This document shows, piece after piece, positions 26,313 through 32,331 of a DNA stretch of 32,331 nucleotides. This DNA is from JAFGED01 sp964551295 (GTDB lineage Bacteria; Chloroflexota; Anaerolineae; B4-G1). The stretch is from NCBI GenBank assembly GCA_964551295.1, contig CAZKDJ010000025.1:1-32331 (forward strand). The letters run 5' to 3'. The translations under genes and the position numbers were made by a program. Below the pieces are notes generated by a model that worked only from the letters and a program-made list of their open reading frames with translations, was not told the DNA's origin and did no database searches. The stretch's first letter is position 1. Each line of letters starts with the position of its first letter.

Positions 26313-28435
26313 CGCTCAACGACGCGAATATCGTGATGCAAGGAACAGATCAGTGTGTCCTCGGCCACCTTCAACGCCCTATCCTCCAGTGGGGTCAACT
26401 CAGTTTCCGGCGTCGTTTCGGCCGGCTCGGACTCTTCCTCCGAACCCTCGGAACTTTTAATTTCCTCCTGCACAAGTTGCCCTGGATCGATCTCTCGGTA
26501 CCCAACCTGAACGTCCAACACATGCTTGACCCCGTCGATTTGCTGGATCAAGGAGAAGAGCTCTGAAACGTAGAGATCTCTGCCAAAGGGCCACCCCTCC
26601 CACGCGTGGCCCACTATCTCGGAAATAACCTCGACATCGTCCAAGGCCAGAGGGGTAAGAAAGCTCTCCAGGCGTTCGACAACGCGGAGCCTGACCGTCT
26701 CAGGGCTGGTGTATTCCGCCGGAATGATCTCTGCCGTCACCTGCACGCCAAGATAGCCCGGCTCCCTTACGTGTAGCGTCGTGCCGAGCAACCTGTAGCG
26801 ATCGAGATAGGCGACAATTTGCTCCTGCAAGCCATGCCCCTTCAACCACAGCTTGGATAGATCGCCTGCCCTTACAGAATCGAACACTGTTGGCACCACC
26901 ACGAGTTCGACCATGCCCGGGGGTAGGCGGCCATCGACTTGTCGAGGAGCGAGGCACTTGACCCGCGCCACGGATCGGCTGGCCTTTTTGCTCAAGTTCT
27001 CAAAATCTTCGACGGTCACGGCTCGCCACTGGGCGCGCATCTCGCGTCGCGCGCGCATCACTGCCTCTTCCAGCGTCTCCTGGTCTCGGCCGCCTTCCGC
27101 GCGTATAAGATTGGTGACGCTCTTTATGTAGGGCAAGGATGTCTTGAGCGCCTGGAGCCGATCCACAGGTACATTCCCAATCACCCCTCCCCCGTGACGG
27201 TACTTGGTGAACCGGATCTGACGCCCTATCTCCGGCACGCGGCCATACTGGCGTACCGTGCCATCCACCTGCCGAACGGCCGGCCCAAAGCCGATCTCTC
27301 CGGTGGCCGTATCCAGGGTAAAATGACGATCAAAGCGCCCCGACATGGAAAAGTCGGCTACCCGCTCCCAGGGTACAAAGACTGTTTGACCGATGTGGAC
27401 CTCCTCCACGGCGACCGACTCGCCTTCCTGCAGGTCGAGAATCGGCGCATGGCTAAGAGCGAACGTCTGTCCGGGATCGCCGGTGCTGTAGCCCAGTGCC
27501 TCTCCCTGGCGAATGACGGCGTGAGTCGCCCGTGTGGAGGCCCCCACCGTGTGTGCCTCGACTCCCGTGATGCGAGGGGACTGCGTATACCCGCTCTGCC
27601 CAGGGCGCGTCTGGAAGCGACATCGCACCCAATAGGCCAGCCGGCTGTGTACCTGCTCTGCCCGCATAGAGAGAGACAAGTAGAGCATTACCTTTCCCTC
27701 TTCGTTGTTGAAACCGGCGGTCGTATCCTCCTCTCCTGGGCGCGTGCTCACGGGAACACGCGCCCACTGCCCATCCCCGATGGAACACTCCCAGATGAGG
27801 GGAGGATCATCGATCTTGATGCCGGTGGCCTTTGCCGGGTCGCACCAGAAGGTCAGCCTCAGGATGTGCCCACTGATGTCGTTTTCCTGATCAAAGCCCA
27901 GGTAGAAAGCATCCCCTTCGTGAGGAACCTCATGGAAAGCGACAAAAGTACCCACTTTGCCGATGCCCAAGCTGGGCAAATAGTTCTTGTGCACGTCCTC
28001 GTCCTTCCGCAGGTGAGTCAAGACAGGGGACACGATGGTCAAGCGTTGGTCCGTGGTAAAGATAATTTCCTCCTGCCCCTCGACCCGCCGCGTGGCAACC
28101 TCGGTACCCCGCGGAGCAACGGCCGTCGTGGTGTCCTCTTTCCCAATGGGAAACGCTGCGGAGAGCCAAAACGTCAACACAGTCCGGGCACTGCCTGCCG
28201 GCTGAAGCCGGACGCCCAGCATGTCCAGAAAATTGATGTGGTTCTTTTCCGGCACACGGTTCAAGCGATAGAGAATCACCTCCGTCATCCAGGCAAAGAG
28301 CTCGATCAACGTGATGCCCGGATCGCTCAAGTTGTAATCGGTCCATTCCGGACAGTAGTGGATGATCCGCTTTCGCGCTTCGTCGACAATGCTCTGAAAC
28401 CGTAAATCATCCAAACGGGGTTGCGGCAATGACAT
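26309..28435 (-). CDS. Baseplate J-like wedge protein (Afp11-type)
   Basis: 708 residues, GAGGAG 9 nt before the ATG. The N-terminus (MSLPQPRLDDLRFQSIVDEA, then HYCPEWTDYNLSDPGITLIEL) is the hallmark of putative baseplate assembly proteins of eCIS and related phages. NRVPEKNHINFLDMLGVRLQPAGSA follows in the same pattern. A gpJ/BaseJ-like core follows in the second half: RFTKYRHGGGVIGNVP, INLIRAEGGRDQETLEEAVMRA-type RAEGGRDQETLEEA, and RSVARVKCLAPRQVDGRLPPG. The C-terminus carries an acidic Glu/Pro/Thr-rich tail (EGSEEESEPAETTPETE). It forms the baseplate wedge with the gp25-like and tail-I-like proteins whose genes flank it. Length and order match the Afp11/Pvc11 position. Confidence 0.92.
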   Translation of the reverse strand: MSLPQPRLDDLRFQSIVDEARKRIIHYCPEWTDYNLSDPGITLIELFAWMTEVILYRLNRVPEKNHINFLDMLGVRLQPAGSARTVLTFWLSAAFPIGKEDTTTAVAPRGTEVATRRVEGQEEIIFTTDQRLTIVSPVLTHLRKDEDVHKNYLPSLGIGKVGTFVAFHEVPHEGDAFYLGFDQENDISGHILRLTFWCDPAKATGIKIDDPPLIWECSIGDGQWARVPVSTRPGEEDTTAGFNNEEGKVMLYLSLSMRAEQVHSRLAYWVRCRFQTRPGQSGYTQSPRITGVEAHTVGASTRATHAVIRQGEALGYSTGDPGQTFALSHAPILDLQEGESVAVEEVHIGQTVFVPWERVADFSMSGRFDRHFTLDTATGEIGFGPAVRQVDGTVRQYGRVPEIGRQIRFTKYRHGGGVIGNVPVDRLQALKTSLPYIKSVTNLIRAEGGRDQETLEEAVMRARREMRAQWRAVTVEDFENLSKKASRSVARVKCLAPRQVDGRLPPGMVELVVVPTVFDSVRAGDLSKLWLKGHGLQEQIVAYLDRYRLLGTTLHVREPGYLGVQVTAEIIPAEYTSPETVRLRVVERLESFLTPLALDDVEVISEIVGHAWEGWPFGRDLYVSELFSLIQQIDGVKHVLDVQVGYREIDPGQLVQEEIKSSEGSEEESEPAETTPETELTPLEDRALKVAEDTLICSLHHDIRVVER

Positions 28436-28470
28436 CTATGTATTCTCCTCAAATTTGGCCCAGAACCAGG

Positions 28471-28884
28471 TTACTCTTCCTCGGCCATCAGGTAAAAAGG
28501 ATAGACGATACTGCGCTCGTCGTGCGTGGCCTTGATCTCGTAACTGATCTCGACCAGAAGCGCTCCATCCCGATCGGGATCGAGAGTTACATTCACATCT
28601 CGGACCTGGATGCGCGGCTCCCAGCGTATCAATGCAGCCTTGACATAGTAGGTCATCAGCGCCTGGGTGGAGGCGTTACGTGGAGCAAAGACCAACTCCT
28701 TGGCCCGGCATCCAAACTCCGGCCGCATCCGCCGCTCCCCCGGCATTGTCTCCAGGATAATGCGAATGGACTGGACAATGTCTTCCTCCCCACGCGCCAG
28801 GGCAATCCCCCCGCGAGGGCTAATCTGAAGCGGTGCAGCAAACCCCTGTCCCAGAAATTCTCGATTTCTGACGTTCTCTTTCAT
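28471..28884 (-). CDS. gp25-like baseplate wedge protein (Afp9-type)
   Basis: 137 residues from the ATG at 28882-28884, five nt after the PAAR stop. A longer frame starting at 28950 would overlap the PAAR gene and adds residues foreign to the family. The sequence has the gp25/GPW pattern: FLGQGFAAPLQISPRGGIALARGEEDI-type start (read FLGQGF, then LARGEEDIVQSIRIIL), TMPGERRMRPEFGC, and a C-terminal VRDVNVTLDPDRDGALLVEI sheet. gp25-like proteins initiate sheath assembly at the baseplate. The EPR-like core motif is present as WEPRI. It is co-transcribed with the spike, tip and wedge genes. Confidence 0.92.
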   Translation of the reverse strand: MKENVRNREFLGQGFAAPLQISPRGGIALARGEEDIVQSIRIILETMPGERRMRPEFGCRAKELVFAPRNASTQALMTYYVKAALIRWEPRIQVRDVNVTLDPDRDGALLVEISYEIKATHDERSIVYPFYLMAEEE

Positions 28885-28889
28885 CGGCA

Positions 28890-29186
28890 CTACCCAATCA
28901 GTACAGTCGGACACCCAGGGGGAATGATCGAATCCGTCGGTCCAGTGCAAACCGCCATATCGCCCACGCGGGCCGCAGGCTTGCCACCGATTAGAACAGT
29001 GGTACTCCCCGGAGGTAGAATCGGGCCACCAACGTGTGGCACAGTTCCTGACACCATGGGACAGGTATGGTTATCTCCCACCACCGCCGCCGGTTTCCCA
29101 CCGATCAACACGGTCGGAATCCCGGGGCCAACGATGACACCGCCGTGAGCGGTCGTGTCCCCTACACGAGCTGCCGGTTGTCCCAT
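28890..29186 (-). CDS. PAAR-repeat spike-tip protein (Afp10-like)
   Basis: 98 residues. AAGGAG lies 7 nt before the ATG, and the gene follows the spike gene by 15 nt. It has the PAAR signature twice: MGQPAARVGDTTAHGG at the start and IGGKPAAVVGDNHTCP / IGGKPAARVGDMAVCTGP later, with repeated GxPTVLIGGxPAA turns. His and Cys (H in DTTAHGG and DNHTCP, C in AVCTGP and PPGCPTV) are placed as in zinc-binding PAAR cones. The protein caps the VgrG-like spike and sharpens the needle. There is no C-terminal extension, so it is a bare tip rather than a PAAR-fused effector. Confidence 0.95.
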   Translation of the reverse strand: MGQPAARVGDTTAHGGVIVGPGIPTVLIGGKPAAVVGDNHTCPMVSGTVPHVGGPILPPGSTTVLIGGKPAARVGDMAVCTGPTDSIIPPGCPTVLIG

Positions 29187-29201
29187 ATCCGTCTCCTTGA
29201 A

Positions 29202-31040
29202 CTAGTTGATCTTTACGATGCCGCCCTTGATCTCGGTCATCGCATCACCGGCGACAGAAACCTGGGCTCCTTGGACCTTGAGCTGGCCAGAGGCCTTCAG
29301 CTCCAGATTACCCTTCGCTTCGAACTTCATGTTGGACTGGGCCTTGACGGTCACGTCGCTGGCACTCTCGATCGTCAGCTTGGCGCCCGAGTCGGTCTTG
29401 ATCGTCATATCGCCCTTGCTCACAATGTCCCTATCGCTCTCGTTGGTGAATGCGACCTTGTTCCCAGCGTTTACCACAAAATCCTGATCGACGTTGATGG
29501 TGATGGTATTTTCCGCCGAGTCGATGATGATTTCGTTCGCCTCGGTCTTGTCCCGGATGATGATCTGCTCCGCCCCGTCGGTATCGTCCAGGATGATCAC
29601 GTGCCCGGCCCGCGACTTTAGCATCCGCATGTTGACCACACCACCGCTGGTCGCCTCACTGTTCGGCATAGGAGGGGCATCCGAGCCGTTCCAAAGCGCT
29701 CCAATGACATAGGGAAACCGAATGTCACCATGCTCAAAAGCGATCAAAACCTCGTCATTCACCTCGGGAATGATCAATAACCCACGTTCAGGACCCGCCA
29801 TAGGCATCGCCAGGCGCGCCCACGTGCTCTCGTCGGTATCGGACATCCAAGGGAACTTGACCTTGACGCGACACAGATCGTCCGGATCGTCCACGTTGGT
29901 CACGACGCCGACTACGACGGACTGGAACAATCCCCGGCTCTGTGCCTCGCCCATGCTGGTCTCCAGCATGGGGGCAAATGTGTCCATCTGCTGCCCGGTT
30001 TTGAACTCGACCTCATAGTGATTGGTTTGCGAGCTGTAAAGGTGTCTGGCCTCAGTGACGGCATACGTGCCGCCGAAACGTTTCCCAACCCCTGCAATGT
30101 TGACGATTGCACCAGCCTTGATGTTTGGATTCCCCTCACACGATCCTTCCGCCTGGACAAAGCTGCGCTGGAAGGCATCCAGCAAACCCTGCGCCATGTC
30201 CTTGGCCTCCGTGGACACAGAGACGGGAGAGTTGACGACGACCAACTCGGCGGCGCCGAACGCCTTCTTTGCTGCGTCACCACCTCCGCCTTGCACACCT
30301 CCCTGATTATCGGTGCTGGATGGAGCAGTGACTTCCTCACAGATGGCTTCTTTATTGGATGGATCCCATCCCTGGACGATCACCTTGTCGACCTGGTGAG
30401 CCGCGTTTATCCGTGGCCGAAAACTGTACAGGTTGCTCCCCCATTCCAGGTCGATCTGTTGCCCTACGGAAGGCGGCTCTGCCTTGAAACACAGTCTTCC
30501 ATCGTCAACGTAAACGTGGTACCCGACGCTGTACGCCCGCGTCTGCAAAAACTCCATGTCGGTCTGGTTATCCTGATAAATGTACTTGTGCGTGACCGAG
30601 GTGGCGTCGACGTCGGCCTGTAGTCCGGCATTTCCCGCTATCTGGCGGGCAAGATCGCTATCTGTCATCTCCAGGTATGTCATACGCTTCCGGCCACGAT
30701 GAAGCCGGTGAGATTTGTCATATCCACGCACCAAAAAAATAGCCGCACCATCTCCAAAGTCAGACTCCAGAGACGTGATTTCTCCTTTGAAAATAGACGT
30801 GTTATAGGCCGTGACCTCGATTTCCTTTCCCGCGTCAAACACGTTGGCATCGTTCATCGCTTCTTGACTGGTGTCGTCGATGCGCAACACGACCATGTCG
30901 GGCAAATAGAGGGTACGATCCACAATGATTTCCAGGAGCTTTTCCTCGATTGCCGCGTCGAGGGCGCGGCCTCCCACCTTGACGGAGAAAATGGATGCGT
31001 AAGAAAATTGCTCCTCGTCGGACGATTTTGCTTTCAACAT
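29202..31040 (-). CDS. VgrG-like spike protein (gp27/gp5 type, Afp8-like)
   Basis: 612 residues from the ATG at 31038-31040, with GGGGGC shortly upstream. A GTG at 31089-31091 would add 17 residues without a ribosome site. Residues about 10-370 are the gp27-like phage late control D domain (FSVKVGGRALDAAIEEKL, FKGEITSLES, YDKSHRLHRGRKRMTYLEMTD-type strands). Residues about 385-450 are the gp5 OB-fold (VVVGVVTNVDDPDDLCRVKV, FPWMSDTDESTWARL, VNDEVLIAFEHGD, YVIGALWNG). The rest is a repetitive triple beta-helix spike (IIIRDKTEANEIIIDSAENT, KLTIESASDVTVKA). No lysozyme or C-terminal effector domain is present. It trimerises to form the puncturing spike that carries the PAAR tip. Length and order match Afp8/Pvc8. 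Confidence 0.93.
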   Translation of the reverse strand: MLKAKSSDEEQFSYASIFSVKVGGRALDAAIEEKLLEIIVDRTLYLPDMVVLRIDDTSQEAMNDANVFDAGKEIEVTAYNTSIFKGEITSLESDFGDGAAIFLVRGYDKSHRLHRGRKRMTYLEMTDSDLARQIAGNAGLQADVDATSVTHKYIYQDNQTDMEFLQTRAYSVGYHVYVDDGRLCFKAEPPSVGQQIDLEWGSNLYSFRPRINAAHQVDKVIVQGWDPSNKEAICEEVTAPSSTDNQGGVQGGGGDAAKKAFGAAELVVVNSPVSVSTEAKDMAQGLLDAFQRSFVQAEGSCEGNPNIKAGAIVNIAGVGKRFGGTYAVTEARHLYSSQTNHYEVEFKTGQQMDTFAPMLETSMGEAQSRGLFQSVVVGVVTNVDDPDDLCRVKVKFPWMSDTDESTWARLAMPMAGPERGLLIIPEVNDEVLIAFEHGDIRFPYVIGALWNGSDAPPMPNSEATSGGVVNMRMLKSRAGHVIILDDTDGAEQIIIRDKTEANEIIIDSAENTITINVDQDFVVNAGNKVAFTNESDRDIVSKGDMTIKTDSGAKLTIESASDVTVKAQSNMKFEAKGNLELKASGQLKVQGAQVSVAGDAMTEIKGGIVKIN

Positions 31041-31144
31041 GTCCCTGCCCCCAAGTTTCTGTCCCAAAAGACCTACACTTCTAGATCCCACCTGGTATGG
31101 AGCGCGCGACCAGGCTCAGGCCTAATACCCCACAGTCCGCCACA

Positions 31145-31843
31145 CTAGGGGAGCGGCACAAGCCGCAATACCTGCCCCGAATGCAACTCACGGGGATCTG
31201 CCAGACTGTTGGTCTCGGCGATGTGTCGCCAACAACCCGAATCGCCATACTCCTGGTAAGCGATCCAGTCTAACGTCTGCCCTTCCTCTACGACCCATAC
31301 CTTCCTAGCCTCGCTGCGCGAGGTGGGGTTCTGAGGCGGCACCTGCTCTATCGTAAGAACCTCTTCAAAGGTCACATTAGCCTTTGCACGGATGGGAGTG
31401 CCGTCAGGCGCAAACATCTCGTACGTCACACTCACGCTGGTGGCAACCCCTTTATCAAAGTACAATTGGTCCTTTGTCACGCCACCCATTCCCCAGATCA
31501 AGCGGCAATAGGGAGGACGATCTTTCTGCGGAGATTCTTTGTCAATTTTCGTCAAAGAAAGCAAAAAGTCGATAAATGTCACCACATCCTTACCTGCCCC
31601 CGGAGAGGATGGACTTATTAAAGTCGTGTCGAACAAGAGTTCAACGGTCAAAGTGGCAGGCCCCACTCCCTTGAATGCATAGGAGGGGACCTCTTTTTTC
31701 GCCCCAGGTTTTTTCTCCCACTGGGTTGACCGCTTGTACACCAACTTTGTGGGATTGTACATACACACTATATTGCCGATGGGGCCGCCGCTATCGTTCA
31801 ACTTGACTATCTTGATCTTTTCCACCGCGTTACTCGATGCCAT
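31145..31843 (-). CDS. CIS tube / LysM hub protein (Afp7-like)
   Basis: 232 residues, AGGAGG 7 nt before the ATG. The N-terminal domain is the eCIS tube-type domain: EKIKIVKLNDSGGPIGNIVC, MYNPTKLVYKRSTQWEKKPG, ATLTVELLFDTTLI. The C-terminus carries a LysM motif (VWVVEEGQTLDWIAYQEYGD, WRHIAETNSLADPRELHSGQ, VLRLVPLP; about 180-232). LysM domains bind glycans, but in contractile particles this module packs at the hub-tube junction, so peptidoglycan binding is not implied. It is followed by a 104-bp spacer and then the spike gene, the same order as in Afp/PVC loci. Confidence 0.92.
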   Translation of the reverse strand: MASSNAVEKIKIVKLNDSGGPIGNIVCMYNPTKLVYKRSTQWEKKPGAKKEVPSYAFKGVGPATLTVELLFDTTLISPSSPGAGKDVVTFIDFLLSLTKIDKESPQKDRPPYCRLIWGMGGVTKDQLYFDKGVATSVSVTYEMFAPDGTPIRAKANVTFEEVLTIEQVPPQNPTSRSEARKVWVVEEGQTLDWIAYQEYGDSGCWRHIAETNSLADPRELHSGQVLRLVPLP

Positions 31844-31869
31844 CGCACGCCTCCTGACAGCTACAATAC

Positions 31870-32331
31870 CTAGCGTATTGAACTTTTGCGCTCACGCTCT
31901 ACGGCAAACAGGCGTCTGACGTGAGAATAAACTATCCGAGCTAGGTCATCTAAATCGATCTGGGTTGTACCAGGTGCAGCATCAACACTCGCATTGGAAG
32001 ACCCCACGGTCGTAACCGTCGGTATCTCTTCACGCTGAACTTTCCCTGCTTCTTGGGACACTCCTCGCCGAACCAGTGGCAAGGGGGACAAACGCGTGTC
32101 CGTCCGGGCAGAGTCCCCCGCCTTCCTTTGCGCCGTCGCGCTGCTCGACTCGTGCCCGACCTGTGGCGTCACCAGAGGCGGGGGCACTTGTCCCCTTTCA
32201 GAACGCGGCAGTCTCTGGACGGACCTCACCACCATCGGTTTGGCCAGCGGCACTCGCAGCGGCTTGGCCTGCAACGCCTCTTCCTCCTCCGGCGCCTGCC
32301 GCTGCACCAGGGGCTTGGCCTGCAACACCTC
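31870..32331 (-). CDS. C-terminal part of an eCIS-linked LQAKP-repeat protein (cut by window edge)
   Basis: The reading frame is open to the window edge, so the start is outside. A GTG at 32326-32328 is just an internal Val codon. The visible ~153 residues begin with repeats of the type LQAKPLVQRQ and EEEEALQAKPL. These resemble the disordered Q/E-rich linkers found beside DUF4157 leaders. After a Ser/Pro-rich stretch it ends in IDLDDLARIVYSHVRRLFAV and then ERERK. A helix of this form (LaR.VYp.vrR.la.ERER) is, as I recall, common at the end of small proteins encoded just before the LysM protein in eCIS loci. No enzymatic motif is visible. The stop is 26 bp before the LysM gene start, so the two are in one operon. 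Confidence 0.65.
   Translation of the reverse strand, partial: EVLQAKPLVQRQAPEEEEALQAKPLRVPLAKPMVVRSVQRLPRSERGQVPPPLVTPQVGHESSSATAQRKAGDSARTDTRLSPLPLVRRGVSQEAGKVQREEIPTVTTVGSSNASVDAAPGTTQIDLDDLARIVYSHVRRLFAVERERKSSIR

Noticed and set aside
28885..28950. Longer start for the gp25-like protein
   Set aside because: It would overlap the end of the PAAR gene by about 60 bp and add residues not typical of gp25; the ATG at 28882-28884 fits.
31041..31091. GTG start extending the spike protein by 17 residues
   Set aside because: No ribosome site precedes it and the extra residues do not look like the family N-terminus; the ATG at 31038-31040 fits better.
25302..31843. Prophage or type VI secretion system
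   Set aside because: No capsid, terminase, integrase or lysis genes and no TssJLM membrane complex are present. LysM tube protein, gp27/gp5 spike, PAAR, gp25, J and tail-I in this order fit an eCIS.

Overview
The window is a single minus-strand gene array, transcribed from right to left, that encodes part of an extracellular contractile injection system (eCIS, the Afp/PVC/MAC-like phage-tail relatives). Accessory genes and a putative effector module follow it. Host proteins carry the terminal motif VYLPLVLR (C-terminus of the 5999-8038 product, and an internal copy in the giant protein). Together with DUF11, LamG, choice-of-anchor and FHA architectures, this suggests a Chloroflexota bacterium of the Anaerolineae/Caldilineae type. 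That assignment is an inference from protein style, since no rRNA is present. A run of exactly 100 N (9510-9609) shows this is a scaffolded draft or metagenome assembly.

Right part (32331-25302), the injection machine. In transcription order it holds the end of a Q/E-rich LQAKP-repeat protein, a LysM CIS-tube protein (Afp7-like), a VgrG/gp27-gp5-type spike (Afp8-like), a PAAR tip, a gp25-like wedge protein (Afp9-like), a baseplate J protein (Afp11-like) and a tail-I-like baseplate protein (Afp12-like) with an extra N-terminal beta-sandwich. Sheath and inner tube genes are not seen and should lie further right. No tape measure, AAA+ ATPase or tail terminator of the Afp14-16 type is seen.

Middle part (24978-18847). 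After a 323-bp spacer come a DUF4159-like protein, a soluble degenerate FHA protein, a protein with membrane segments at both ends, and a 1054-residue protein with an N-terminal degenerate FHA domain, one central membrane segment and a long Ig-like tail. Tight spacing and strong ribosome sites suggest one transcription unit. A plausible role is tethering or regulating the injection particle at the cytoplasmic membrane (inference).

The next gene (18785-8161) is a giant secreted modular protein. It has a signal peptide, DUF11, 14 FG-GAP repeats, an internal VYLPLVLR motif, 7 PD40 repeats, a DUF11 domain split by two LamG domains, a parallel beta-helix, DUF11, a jelly roll, and at least five choice-of-anchor D repeats. 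The assembly gap lies inside those last repeats and breaks the reading frame artificially. A second secreted beta-helix protein follows (8038-5999).

Left part (5884-1), the putative effector module. It holds a 1445-residue protein with tandem DUF4157 domains, a long coiled coil, membrane segments, a pretoxin-like segment and an unrecognised C-terminal domain. An overlapping beta-propeller gene comes next, then a YbjN-like gene that is broken by a frameshift and an 80-bp palindromic MITE-like insertion with 8-bp flanking repeats. The window ends in the first codons of clpB, with its own candidate promoter. No tRNA, rRNA, CRISPR array or transposase gene was found.
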